Source: Paenibacillus sp. Soil766
GTDB taxonomy: Bacteria; Bacillota; Bacilli; Paenibacillales; NBRC-103111
Reading direction: 5' to 3'
Assembly: GCF_001428105.1 (NCBI RefSeq)
Contig: NZ_LMSJ01000002.1
Location: 3,163-67,162, forward strand
DNA: 64,000 nt
This document shows positions 35,002-43,526 of the stretch, one piece after another (the first letter of the stretch is position 1; every line of letters starts with the position of its first letter). The notes below the pieces were generated by a model. That model saw nothing but the letters and a program-made list of their open reading frames with translations, was not told the DNA's origin and searched no databases. The translations under genes and the position numbers were made by a program.

Positions 35002-36042
35002 ATGGTGACGAGAAAAGAGGTTGCCGATTTAGCCAAGGTATCTGAGGCGACTGTATCTCGTGTATTCAATGGACTTGGTCCGATGAAGCCTGCAACGAAA
35101 GAAAGAGTTCTCGAAGCAGCGAAGGTACTTGGCTATCATCCGAATGCGATTGCCCAAAGTTTCGCTCGAAGAAGAAGCGGTAATCTGGGTGTCGTGCTTC
35201 CTTATATGCCGAAGGTGCATCTGTTTTCTGCGTATTATTTTGCCGAGATTCTTAGCGGGATAGGGGAGCAGGTGAGAGAACAGGGTTATGACTTGTTGTT
35301 GTCCCTCCTAACACCGGATGACGATTTGGATTATGGCCGGTTATACCGCTCGCAAAAGGTAGATGCTTGTGTCATTCTCGGGGCGAGAGATACCGAATCA
35401 CAGCGAAGGTCATTACTGCAATTGCAAGAACAGGGTTTACCATTCTGCTTGGTCAATCAACGATTCGAGGGCTTGTCCTTCCTTGAAGTTGACGCAGATC
35501 ATGTGGAGGGAAGCTATCAAGCGGTACGCCATTTACTGGATGAAGGCTATCGAAAAATTGCTTTTCTCAACGGATCTCCGCAGTATACCAATTCCTTAGA
35601 TAGACTTCATGGGTATCAAAAGGCGATGCTAGAAGCCGGCTTAACGATGGATCCTTCCCTGCAATTTGAGGGGAACTACAGCCGTACTAGCGGTTATGAG
35701 ATTGCCGCAAAGCTGTGGGAGAACCGTGATCAAGTGGAAGCTGTATTTGCGGCTAATGATCGAATGGCCATTGGACTCATGCAAGGACTTCGCGAACGAG
35801 GCTGGATCGCAGGGCGAGATTATGCGGTCATCGGGTGCGATGACTCGGATGCGGCGAAGCTAAGTGATCCACCGCTCAGCAGTATTAAAGTGCCCTTCTT
35901 TGAAATGGGCAAAGGAGCGGCGCGTGCCGTTCTAGCTAGCATCGGGCAGGGAAGCAGCGAGGCTGGGCTGCAAGTTAAGCTGCCGACGGAAGTGAAGATC
36001 AGGCAGTCATCGAAGTCAGGGGCGTTGAGCGCGGGGAGTTGA
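35002..36042 (+). CDS. LacI-family transcriptional regulator
   Basis: 346 residues. An N-terminal LacI helix-turn-helix (EVADLAKVSEATVSRVFNG, residues 5-25) and hinge are followed by a periplasmic-binding-protein-like effector domain. ATG 35002 is chosen since AAAGGAG is 10 nt upstream; an upstream in-frame ATG at 34951 lies inside the palindromic operator. It probably represses itself and the following oxidoreductase/ThuA genes in response to a sugar or sugar acid. Confidence 0.92.
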   Translation: MVTRKEVADLAKVSEATVSRVFNGLGPMKPATKERVLEAAKVLGYHPNAIAQSFARRRSGNLGVVLPYMPKVHLFSAYYFAEILSGIGEQVREQGYDLLLSLLTPDDDLDYGRLYRSQKVDACVILGARDTESQRRSLLQLQEQGLPFCLVNQRFEGLSFLEVDADHVEGSYQAVRHLLDEGYRKIAFLNGSPQYTNSLDRLHGYQKAMLEAGLTMDPSLQFEGNYSRTSGYEIAAKLWENRDQVEAVFAANDRMAIGLMQGLRERGWIAGRDYAVIGCDDSDAAKLSDPPLSSIKVPFFEMGKGAARAVLASIGQGSSEAGLQVKLPTEVKIRQSSKSGALSAGS

Positions 36043-36221
36043 CGGGCTGAGCGATTGATGGCTGGATGGAGGCATTAATAGCTGTATATTTTCCAGTTAT
36101 TCATGGGAGATGAGTAGATAGGCGGGTAAGTGGTAGGTTATTGTGACTGGTGGCAGGAGCAAGCTACTGGCTGAGAACATAGAGTTTGAATAGTAAACAC
36201 ACTTGGGGAGGCGTGTATGCG

Positions 36222-37385
36222 ATGAAAAAAACGTTCAATATTGGTATGATTGGCTATAAATTTATGGGAAAAGCACATAGTCATGCTTATAAAGATTTAC
36301 CGATGTTCTTTCCACAGACGGCGATTCCGAAGATGAAGCTCATCTGTGGTCGCGATGAGAGCGGTGTTCGGCAGGCAACGGAACAATTCGGCTGGGACGG
36401 GTATGTAACGGATTGGCGCGAGCTGGTGACGAATCCGGATATCGACGTCGTCGATATCAATGCGCCCAGTGATGCGCACAAGGAAATTGCTTTGGCGGCG
36501 GCGAAGGCCGGCAAGCATCTGTTCTGTGAGAAGCCGCTGGCGCTAACCCTTGCAGATGCAAGGGAGATGCTGGAAGCGGCTGAAGAAGCTGGCGTGAAGC
36601 ACATGGTCGGCTTCAATTATCGTTTTGCTCCAGCGGTACAGCTGGCGAAGAAGCTTGTGGAGAGCGGCCGCCTCGGCCAAATCTACCACTTCCGTGCATG
36701 GTTTTTGCAGGATTGGATCGTCGATCCGACGTTCCCATTAGTGTGGCGTTTGCAGAAGGAGATTGCGGGTTCAGGATCGCATGGCGATCTAGGCGCGCAT
36801 TTGATCGATCTGGCGCACTTCCTTGTTGGCGAGATGACCGAGGTGATCGGGATGAGTGAAACATTCGTGAAAGAGCGTCCGCTTCCGACATCGATGACAG
36901 GGCTTAGTGCCAAAGGCAGCAAAGATGCACCGCATGGACCTGTTACTGTTGATGATGCGACATTATTCATGGCTCGCTTCGCGAATGGTGCTTTGGGCAG
37001 CTTCGAGGCAACGAGATTTGCTCCCGGGCACCGGTGTACGAACTCTTTTGAAATTAACGGCAGTAAAGGCAGTGTGAAATTCGATTTCGAGCGATTGAAT
37101 GAGTTACAGGTGTATTTTACAAGTGATGATGAGGATGTTCAGGGCTTTAGACGCGTGCTGGCAACAGATGCCTCACATGCGTATATGGATGCTTGGTGGC
37201 CAGCAGGACATACGATCGGGTATGAGCATACTTTCGTACATGAAGTTGTGGAGTTGATGACAGCGCTCTCTGAGGATCGTCAGCCGGTTCCGAATTTCGT
37301 GGATGGCGTGAAGTGTCAAGAGGTGCTGGAAGCGGTGGATCAATCGATCGCGCAGCGTCGTTGGGTGAGTATTAGCGAAGTCTAA
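36222..37385 (+). CDS. Gfo/Idh/MocA-family oxidoreductase
   Basis: 387 residues. The N-terminal NAD(P) Rossmann fold starts IGMIGYKFMGKAHSHAY, where Y-K replaces the usual G-x-G third position. The catalytic Lys is in CEKPLALTL. It acts on sugars, inositols or sugar acids; the exact substrate is unknown. ATG 36222 follows GGGGAGG. It is the first enzyme of an operon with ThuA (22-nt gap) and a second family member, a typical set for oxidation of a rare sugar through a 3-keto intermediate. Confidence 0.9.
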   Translation: MKKTFNIGMIGYKFMGKAHSHAYKDLPMFFPQTAIPKMKLICGRDESGVRQATEQFGWDGYVTDWRELVTNPDIDVVDINAPSDAHKEIALAAAKAGKHLFCEKPLALTLADAREMLEAAEEAGVKHMVGFNYRFAPAVQLAKKLVESGRLGQIYHFRAWFLQDWIVDPTFPLVWRLQKEIAGSGSHGDLGAHLIDLAHFLVGEMTEVIGMSETFVKERPLPTSMTGLSAKGSKDAPHGPVTVDDATLFMARFANGALGSFEATRFAPGHRCTNSFEINGSKGSVKFDFERLNELQVYFTSDDEDVQGFRRVLATDASHAYMDAWWPAGHTIGYEHTFVHEVVELMTALSEDRQPVPNFVDGVKCQEVLEAVDQSIAQRRWVSISEV

Positions 37386-37407
37386 ATAGAGAGAGGAGCG
37401 GTTTGCG

Positions 37408-38040
37408 ATGAGTCAGAAACAAGCATTGATTGTATGGGGTGGTTGGGACGGTCATCAACCCGAGGAGGTTGCGGGGATTTTTGCGGGCTTGCTAAGAGAA
37501 GAGAATTATGAGGTAGAGGTTTCGGATACGTTGGACAGCTTTCGTGATGAGGAGCGCCTAAAAAGTATCGATCTTATCGTTCCCGTATGGACCATGGGCA
37601 AAATTGAAAAAGAGCAGCTAACGCCTTTCATTCATGCAGTCGAAGTTGGCGGAACGGGGATCGCAGGCTGTCATGGCGGGATGGCGGATTCCTTCCGAAA
37701 TGAAGTGAACTACCAGTATATGGTTGGAGGACAATGGGTGGCGCATCCGGGAAATGACGGTGTTACCTACACGGTTCGTATGAAAGATAGCGAGCAGCCA
37801 CTAACCGCGGGCATCGGTGATTTCGTTGTAGTTTCGGAGAAATATTATATGCATGTCGATCCGGCGATTAAGGTGCATGCGGTGACTGATTTTGATGATG
37901 TCGAGATGCCGGTTATTTGGACCAAAACGTATGGTGCAGGCAAAGTCTATTATAATTCACTGGGCCATCAGGCTAACATTGTACGTATGCCAGAGACGTT
38001 GGAATTAATGCGACGCGGATTGCTTTGGGCAACACGCTAA
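37408..38040 (+). CDS. ThuA-domain protein
   Basis: 210 residues. A glutamine-amidotransferase-like fold (ALIVWGGWDGHQPE at the start and GIAGCHGGMADSF in the middle) is typical of the ThuA/PF06283 family, which accompanies dehydrogenases in trehalose and related 3-keto-sugar pathways. RBS AGAGGAG. It lies between two Gfo/Idh/MocA genes with short gaps, so co-function is likely. Catalysis by this protein is not established from the sequence. Confidence 0.9.
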   Translation: MSQKQALIVWGGWDGHQPEEVAGIFAGLLREENYEVEVSDTLDSFRDEERLKSIDLIVPVWTMGKIEKEQLTPFIHAVEVGGTGIAGCHGGMADSFRNEVNYQYMVGGQWVAHPGNDGVTYTVRMKDSEQPLTAGIGDFVVVSEKYYMHVDPAIKVHAVTDFDDVEMPVIWTKTYGAGKVYYNSLGHQANIVRMPETLELMRRGLLWATR

Positions 38041-38059
38041 CTATAGGGGGACATAAGCG

Positions 38060-39157
38060 ATGAGTAAGATGAAGGTTGGTATCATTGGATGTGGAAATAT
38101 AAGTGCGGCTTATATGAAAAATATTCCTAACTACGTACACTTGGAATTGGTCGCTTGTGCCGATATTGATTTGGGTAGAGCGCAGGCGCGTTCGGAAGAG
38201 TTCGGAATTCCTCATGCGTATACAGTGGAACAATTGTTAAGCGATCCTCAGGTGGACATTGTTATCAATTTGACGATCCCAGCTGTGCATGCAGAGGTAT
38301 GTATTCAAATTCTTGAAGCGGGCAAACATGCGTATGTAGAGAAGCCGCTAGCAGTTACTCGTGAAGAGGGACAGCAAATTCTGGAGGTAGCGAAGCGCAA
38401 GGGACTGTTGATCGGCAGTGCGCCAGATACATTCCTAGGCGGGGGTATTCAAACGGCTGTAAAGCTTATTCAAGATGGTTGGATTGGCACACCTATTGCT
38501 GCTACAGCTTTCATGATGGCCAAGGGGCATGAGCACTGGCACCCAGATCCAGAGTTTTACTACGCCAAAGGCGGTGGCCCAATGTTCGACATGGGTCCTT
38601 ATTACTTAACGGCTCTCGTGGCATTACTCGGGCCAATTCGTCGTGTAACGGGTTCAACGGGTGCGAGTTTCCCAGAGCGTACAATTTCAAGTGAGAAGAA
38701 GCGTGGACAAAAAATTAAAGTAGATACGCCAACACACGTGGCTGGTGTATTAGATTTCCATAGTGGTGCTATTGCAACCCTTGTGACAAGTTTTGATATT
38801 ATGGCTGGTACTGGGCTGCCACACATTGAAATCTACGGCAGTCATGGCTCGTTGAGTGTGCCTAACCCGAATAATTTCGGTGGGGAAGTGCTTATTCGCA
38901 AACCTAGTTCTGCGGTGTATGAACCGATTCCACTTTCACACGGCTACATAGACAATAACCGTGGACTTGGTGTTGCAGCTATGGCGCAATCGCTGATAAC
39001 TGGCGATAGTTCAGCACATCGTGCGAACGGCGAGCTTGCCTATCACGTGCTGGAAGCGATGCATGGTTTCCATGACGCGTCTGACTCCGGTCAGCATTAT
39101 GTCATGAAGAGCAGCTGCGAGAAGCCGGCAGCGATGAATCCGTTGACGGTGCTATAG
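38060..39157 (+). CDS. Gfo/Idh/MocA-family oxidoreductase
   Basis: 365 residues. Rossmann motif GIIGCGNISAAYMKN, catalytic Lys in VEKPLAVT, and the His/Asp region FDMGPYYLTALV. It has a canonical nucleotide site, unlike the gene at 36222. It is the third enzyme of the ThuA operon, 19 nt after thuA, and is followed by a terminator. It probably works in the opposite redox direction or on the next intermediate; this is inference. Confidence 0.9.
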   Translation: MSKMKVGIIGCGNISAAYMKNIPNYVHLELVACADIDLGRAQARSEEFGIPHAYTVEQLLSDPQVDIVINLTIPAVHAEVCIQILEAGKHAYVEKPLAVTREEGQQILEVAKRKGLLIGSAPDTFLGGGIQTAVKLIQDGWIGTPIAATAFMMAKGHEHWHPDPEFYYAKGGGPMFDMGPYYLTALVALLGPIRRVTGSTGASFPERTISSEKKRGQKIKVDTPTHVAGVLDFHSGAIATLVTSFDIMAGTGLPHIEIYGSHGSLSVPNPNNFGGEVLIRKPSSAVYEPIPLSHGYIDNNRGLGVAAMAQSLITGDSSAHRANGELAYHVLEAMHGFHDASDSGQHYVMKSSCEKPAAMNPLTVL

Positions 39158-39162
39158 TAAAA

Positions 39163-39210
39163 AACGAAATCCTCCTCGTTGGTCAATGACTGATGAGGGG
39201 GATTTTCGTT
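39163..39210 (+). terminator. Terminator of the oxidoreductase/ThuA operon
   Basis: AACGAAATCC pairs with the GGATTTTCGTT arm (small bulges), with C-rich and G-rich inner parts that also pair. It follows the last gene by a few bases. Confidence 0.7.
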
Positions 39211-39286
39211 TGCTCAAGGAATGCCGAAGCATTCCTCAGCAAGTTTTAGTTATTTGACATTTGCGATGGACCATACAGGGAGGAAT

Positions 39287-39490
39287 TTACTGAAGATGCG
39301 CCTTAAGTGTTTCGACGAGTGTGTCTTGCGTGCTTGCTTCTGAATGCTGCCATATAATTTCAAAAAGAACACCTAACCCAGGTAAGACCCTCTCTTCTCC
39401 GCCAATCGAGTCTTCAATAACTTCTTTGAGTTCTTCCGGTGATTTGTCATTAACCCGCTGGTGGATCGCTTGTCTAAGGGTAATATTCAT
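39287..39490 (-). CDS. sspI: Small acid-soluble spore protein I
   Basis: 67 residues that match SspI along the whole length: MNITLRQAI at the start, ELKEVIEDSI, and the hallmark LPGLGVLFEIIW followed by an acidic helix. SspI is a minor spore-core protein made in the forespore under sigma-G. RBS GAGG lies 7 nt before ATG 39490. In B. subtilis it also neighbours the ysgA rRNA methyltransferase gene, which supports the assignment. Confidence 0.9.
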   Translation of the reverse strand: MNITLRQAIHQRVNDKSPEELKEVIEDSIGGEERVLPGLGVLFEIIWQHSEASTQDTLVETLKAHLQ

Positions 39491-39621
39491 TCAAGAACCT
39501 CGCTTCCATTTCATTCTCGCTATTACTATGTGCAGATTAAGATGGCTTCATCCTTCCCACTCTTCGCCAATGCAGGCAGTGCCGCCAGTATTGGAAAGTG
39601 AGCTTACAGGGCGGAGTATGG

Positions 39622-39627
39622 TATAAT
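39622..39627 (+). promoter_or_regulatory. Extended -10 promoter of the KtrA-like gene
   Basis: TATAAT preceded by TGG gives TG-N-TATAAT, an extended -10, 40 nt before GTG 39667. Confidence 0.6.
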
Positions 39628-39666
39628 GAATGGGAAATATTCTGGGGAATATGGAGGAATAGAGCG

Positions 39667-40326
39667 GTGAGAAAACAATTTGCGATTATTGGGATGGGAA
39701 GATTTGGTTCAGCTGTCGCTAAGACGTTATCACAACTAGGATTTGAGGTTCTTGCCATTGATCAGGATGAAGAAACGGTTCAAGACGTTTCCGCTTATGT
39801 GACTCATGCTGTTCAAGCTGATTCTACGGATGAGGAAGCTATGCGGGCGCTCGGAATTCGGAATTTTGACGTTGTGGTTGTGGCCATAGGGGAAGATATT
39901 CAAGCAAGTATTCTAACGACATTAATTCTCAAAGAATTGGGCATCGCTACGACAATCGTAAAAGCTGTAAATGATCTTCATGGCAAGGTTCTCAAAAAAA
40001 TTGGCGCAGATAAAATTGTTTATCCCGAGCGGGATATGGGGCAACGTGTAGCCCATCATATGATTTCATCGAATATTATCGATTATATAGAGCTCTCCGC
40101 CGATTATAGTATTGTAGAAATGAAAGCATCGAAAGAGATGATTGGCAAAAGTCTGCGTGAACTCGATGTGCGTGCCAAATATGGCTGCAACGTGATTGCG
40201 ATCAAACATAACGAGGAGATGATCATTCCGCCGAGTGCGGAGGCGCCGATTAAGCAAGAAGATATTTTGGTCATTGTGGGTAAAAATTCGAGTCTTCAAA
40301 ACTTTGAAGTCACTTTTGCGGAGTAG
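39667..40326 (+). CDS. ktrA: KtrA/TrkA-type potassium uptake regulatory subunit
   Basis: 219 residues: RCK_N with GMGRFGSAVAKTL near the start and an acidic loop (IDQDEETVQ) for NAD(H)/ATP, followed by RCK_C (SADYSIVEMKA, then IIPPSAEAPI). The size fits KtrA/KtrC, which gate a KtrB/D membrane subunit; that partner is not in the window. GTG 39667 follows TGGAGG; the longer frame upstream (from 39598) runs through the promoter and is rejected. Confidence 0.92.
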   Translation: MRKQFAIIGMGRFGSAVAKTLSQLGFEVLAIDQDEETVQDVSAYVTHAVQADSTDEEAMRALGIRNFDVVVVAIGEDIQASILTTLILKELGIATTIVKAVNDLHGKVLKKIGADKIVYPERDMGQRVAHHMISSNIIDYIELSADYSIVEMKASKEMIGKSLRELDVRAKYGCNVIAIKHNEEMIIPPSAEAPIKQEDILVIVGKNSSLQNFEVTFAE

Positions 40327-40334
40327 GTATATTC

Positions 40335-41135
40335 ATGACAAATGCATACATAGAAATCATGTCTGTCCAAAATACGAGAGTCAAGGACTGGGCTCAGCTC
40401 TTGGAGCGGCGCGGCAGAGATAAGCAGGGCAAGTATATCATTGAAGGTTACCATTTGATCGAGGAAGCTTTGAAGGCTGGGGCTGAGGTGGAGGCTATCC
40501 TTTTTCTAGCGGAAAAAGGGAGCCCTCAGGAGCTCGTCACCCTCGCTGGTGATCGCACCGTCGAGTGGGTCGGTGTAAGTGCGGCTGTGATGGCTAAGTG
40601 CTCGGACGCACAGACACCGCAGGGTGTAGTGGCCATCGTGACACGGCCACAGGTTGGCATGGACGAGCTGCTAGCCGGCGAGCACGATCTGATCGTGGTC
40701 CTGGACGGCGTACAGGACCCGGGCAACCTCGGCACGATCATCCGCAGCGCGGATGCTGTTGGTGCCAAAGCGGTCGTGCTCGGCCGCGGCACGGTCGATC
40801 TATTCAATCCCAAGACGATCCGCTCGACGATGGGATCGATGTATCATCTGCCGATCGTGGAGGCAGATTTGGGTGAGTTGTTGCCGCGCGTGCGTGAGCG
40901 CGGCGTGCGGCTCGTGACGACGAGCCTGCAGGCGCAGGGCTCGTGCTACGACACGGACCTGCGGCAGCCGACGTGGCTGATTTTCGGCAACGAGGCCAAG
41001 GGCGTGTCGCCGGAAGTTGCTGGGCAGTCGGACGTGCAGGTCATTATTCCGATGCAGGGCAAAGCGGAATCGCTGAACGTCGCGATGGCGGCGACGGTTT
41101 TGCTTTTTGAGGCGGCTAGGCAGCGGATGGTGTAA
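40335..41135 (+). CDS. TrmH-family (SPOUT) rRNA methyltransferase, YsgA type
   Basis: 266 residues: a substrate-binding N-domain and a SPOUT domain with VLDGVQDPGNLGTIIRSAD, LIFGNEAKGVS and PMQGKAESLNVAMAATVLL. It methylates a ribose in rRNA or tRNA; the exact nucleotide is unknown. In Bacilli this gene usually sits between sspI and pheS. Here sspI and a ktrA-like gene precede it, but no pheS follows. The 3' two thirds is far more GC-rich than the start (43 of 60 bases in 40921-40980). Confidence 0.92.
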   Translation: MTNAYIEIMSVQNTRVKDWAQLLERRGRDKQGKYIIEGYHLIEEALKAGAEVEAILFLAEKGSPQELVTLAGDRTVEWVGVSAAVMAKCSDAQTPQGVVAIVTRPQVGMDELLAGEHDLIVVLDGVQDPGNLGTIIRSADAVGAKAVVLGRGTVDLFNPKTIRSTMGSMYHLPIVEADLGELLPRVRERGVRLVTTSLQAQGSCYDTDLRQPTWLIFGNEAKGVSPEVAGQSDVQVIIPMQGKAESLNVAMAATVLLFEAARQRMV

Positions 41136-41172
41136 GGATAGGAAAGCACAACCGTTGTGAGTTGTAATTCAC

Positions 41173-41226
41173 TTTGTCATCGTTTGGAACGTCATTTGTC
41201 ATAGATTTGGAACGTAATTTTGTCAC
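41173..41226 (+). repeat. Tandem TTTGTCAY / TTTGGAACGT repeats, transposon-end-like
   Basis: TTTGTCAT at 41173 and 41195 and TTTGTCAC at 41219, alternating with TTTGGAACGT at 41183 and 41206: two and a half units of 22-24 nt. A further TTTTGTCAT lies at 41368. Arrays of this kind with a TGTCA core form TnsB/TniA-type transposase binding sites at the ends of Tn7- and Tn552-like elements. No transposase is in the window, so this would be an orphan end. Confidence 0.5.
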
Positions 41227-41238
41227 TACTTAGACTAG

Positions 41239-41278
41239 TCCCGATGTGGCTTAAAGCCTTGATACATCGGGATTTTTT
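41239..41278 (+). terminator. Terminator following the methyltransferase gene
   Basis: TCCCGATGT (41239-41247) pairs with ACATCGGGA (41264-41272), a small inner GGCTTAAAGCC hairpin lies between, and TTTTTT follows. Confidence 0.85.
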
Positions 41279-41404
41279 ACGTGCTATGCGATTAGGAAGT
41301 AAGCATGAATTTAGAATGAGAGCGAATAGAAGTTCGTGAATTTTATCTTGAAAATTTCTGGAATAACTTTTGTCATAAGTCGATAATTTCCAAGGGAGGC
41401 TTCC

Positions 41405-41757
41405 ATGAACATTATTGGTGAAAACATAAAAAGGTTGAGAAAGATCCATAACTTAAATCAAGTTGATTTTTCAAATCTAATTGGGGTTTCTCAAGGTAGC
41501 TTGAGCGATATAGAAGCAGGAAAAAGTAAACCAGCTGTAGATACGGTTGTTTCTATTTACAAAAAATTTTTGAATGTTCATTGGAGTGGTTGCTTACTGG
41601 TTCTATTAACCAAGTGGATGAAGAGGAAGAGTCTGATTATCGTAATTTGCAAACAACTTCATTTGAGAGTGAGTTAATCAGTGCATTTAGAAAACTTAGT
41701 ACAGAAAATCAGTTAGAAATATTTGAAATTATTAATATAAAACTAAGGAGAAACTAG
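41405..41757 (+). pseudogene. XRE-family regulator, frameshifted
   Basis: The first 55 codons encode a clear Cro/C1-type helix-turn-helix (IKRLRKIHNLNQVDFSNLIG, then SQGSLSDIEAGKSKPA). At about 41580 one base appears to be missing (a T in GTTCATTGG). Shifting frame there restores LEWLLTGSINQVDEEEE and a full C-terminus ending RRN-stop at 41757. As it stands the protein would be 90 residues with a foreign tail. RBS AAGGGAGG precedes ATG. It is probably a former cargo or immunity-type regulator of the decayed element. Confidence 0.75.
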
Positions 41758-41796
41758 ATAATTTTCTTGTCCATGGAAATGAGAGACTATTATTTC

Positions 41797-41926
41797 CTTA
41801 AATACTTATGGCATAGAATTTCATGAAAATCAGGTAGCACTTCCGTCTGATAAACGTCATGTTGCATTTAAATGGTGGGAGGCTTATTGCGAGTGGGCCA
41901 TTTTTCACCATGTCGGCAATAACTAA
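41797..41926 (+). other. Open-frame fragment of unknown origin
   Basis: A stop-free stretch reads ISLNTYGIEFHENQVALP and then RHVAFKWWEAYCEWA before a stop. It looks like real protein sequence but has no start or recognisable family. Part of it overlaps the IS110 remnant on the other strand. Possibly the tail of a gene interrupted by the insertion sequence. Confidence 0.3.
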
Positions 41927-42160
41927 AGCATCTTTTTTGTCGCTTTTAGAGCGTGTATTGTCGCGGTTTTCTTTATTCTTTTTAACTAGGTGAGGATTAA
42001 TACGGCTTCAATGGCTTGTTTTTGAGCCATCCGGCAAGGCATAGCCAGTAATGGCCAGTCGGCTCCATACCAACGATAACATGAGATAATTTAAATGAAG
42101 CTAGCAAGTCGCGACAGATGCCCTAATCTTTCCATACTTTAAGTTCCCCGGCCTGCCTTA
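41858..42160 (-). pseudogene. IS110-family transposase remnant (N-terminal DEDD region)
   Basis: On the minus strand the conserved block VIVGMEPTGHYWLCLAGWLK is readable. After a frameshift with lost bases, it continues NPHLVKKNKENRDNTRSKSD and KKDALVIADMVKNG. These are the hallmark motifs of IS110 transposases. Stops and shifts interrupt the frame, so it is not functional. Confidence 0.8.
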
Positions 42161-42486
42161 CGGCGAGTAACGGGTGCAGGGAGTTTACTCCCTGCGTTTC
42201 CCTTTAGGGGACGGAAGGGGTGGATCATTTATTAGCTCGGAGGCAAAAACAATTCCCTGGTTGGCAATCTGATATTCGTGGATTCTCACACTTTCTACAT
42301 ACGTCTGAAGAGCATACCGCTAACTATTTACGGGCATTCGCCACTAAGAGCTGCACAAAAGTCTTACGCGGATTTTCTCTTCACCTTACCTGATTTGCCC
42401 GCGAGGTAATAAATGATCTCCCCCAATATCCTCGCTCCCTTCAGAATGTAGTTCATGCATGCTGATATCAAATAGTATTAGTTACA
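42160..42486. other. Non-coding remnant between IS110 fragments
   Basis: No credible reading frame. It contains GCAGGGAGT-TT-ACTCCCTGC-type inverted bases around 42177-42197 and otherwise unstructured sequence. Probably eroded insertion-sequence DNA. Confidence 0.4.
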
Positions 42487-42598
42487 TCAAACTGCAACAT
42501 TTTGCCTACCCTTATCTATCTCCTTGGCAATCGCCCATACAAATCCTGCGAGTTCTCTCGCGATAGCAACTGTAATGGCTCCTTTATGCTTTCACATC
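42487..42598 (-). pseudogene. IS110-family transposase C-terminal fragment
   Basis: The minus strand reads HKGAITVAIARELAGFVWAI and then AKEIDK, followed by a stop at 42487-42489. This is the typical C-terminal end of IS110/IS1111 transposases. It is separated from the N-terminal fragment by about 330 nt without coding signal. Confidence 0.7.
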
Positions 42599-43108
42599 TG
42601 GAGAATTTAGACGTTCATCTTCTGAAGAATATTATCCTGGTTGCTATTGCCCGTAGTAAAAAGCAAATAAATTCACAAACAAAAGTATTATTTCTTGACG
42701 TTGGAACTTTCGTAAAATAAAGAAATAGTCATGTTACTATTTGCATTGTTAATTAATTACTTAAGGGATTTCTGGGAAATGTAACTATAGCGACCTTGTA
42801 GCTTGTACATTTTGGAAAAGACAGGATATTGAAACATTGTATCTATGATTTATCATAAATTAGAACATGGTAAAGTATCTCTTGAGGAATAAGAGTAATT
42901 AATGAATCTTCACTAGCCTATACTAAGCAATTTACAGAAGAAAAACGGTTTAGCCCATGCTTCAAACCTGCAATTTGGCTGCATGATCCAAACGAGTGGA
43001 GAAGGATTAGGTACATGAGAAATTAAACTAACCTGAGAATGTTTGTTCAATATACAGTAGCGTGAGGTTGCCGGCACGATCGGCAGCCTTTCGCTCACCT
43101 AAGCGCAA
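42599..43108. other. AT-rich non-coding stretch
   Basis: No gene supported. Short open stretches around 42915-43026 (for example EEKRFSPCFKPAIWLHDP) lack start, RBS and family match. A GC-rich imperfect hairpin lies near 43062-43099. Confidence 0.4.
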
Positions 43109-43315
43109 GTGCAAAGAAAAATGCACGCGGATAAAGTAGGTTTCTCAGAAGCCTTTTATCATGAATATCCAAAAGAATGGGGACAAATCAAAATTCAGTG
43201 GATTGAGCAATTTTCTAAAGTTGAAGTCACTGTCAACGTTTCATCTAAATTGTTGAGCCCGGGTATAGCAGATACGGGAATTAACAGACTTGAAGATGAG
43301 GTGAAGAAAAAGTGA
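43109..43315 (+). pseudogene. Ger(x)C spore germination protein, C-terminal fragment
   Basis: 68 codons read KMHADKVGFSEAFYHEYPKE, WGQIKIQWIEQF and VTVNVSSKLLSPGIADTG. This follows the end of GerAC/GerBC-type lipoproteins (polar D-x-x-G-F-x-x-x-x-H, then W-x-x-I-x-x-x-W-x-x-x-F, then a V-x-V strand). The N-terminal 300 residues, including the lipobox, are absent, and the GTG start has no RBS. It is a remnant of a germinant-receptor operon. Confidence 0.6.
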
Positions 43316-43526
43316 AAGATCTTCTAGGTCCAACTCAAATGATCACTGCGATTTAAGAACCGTTTTCCAAGATTATGGAGAGATAGAGAATGTTACAGAT
43401 AGATATCTGATTTAGTTAAATATGTTTCATTTATAATGAAATATGTTCCTTACGTATTCCCAGGTTTAGATGGTACTATGGAGCTATATTATGCAATTAA
43501 TTGAATAGGTCGAGGAGGGTGGTAGC

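Noticed and set aside
41173..41226. CRISPR array
   Set aside because: Only two and a half short units, no spacers of constant length, and no cas genes anywhere in the window.
42502..42720. 72-codon plus-strand frame
   Set aside because: It runs antisense to the IS110 C-terminal remnant and has no SD or motif.
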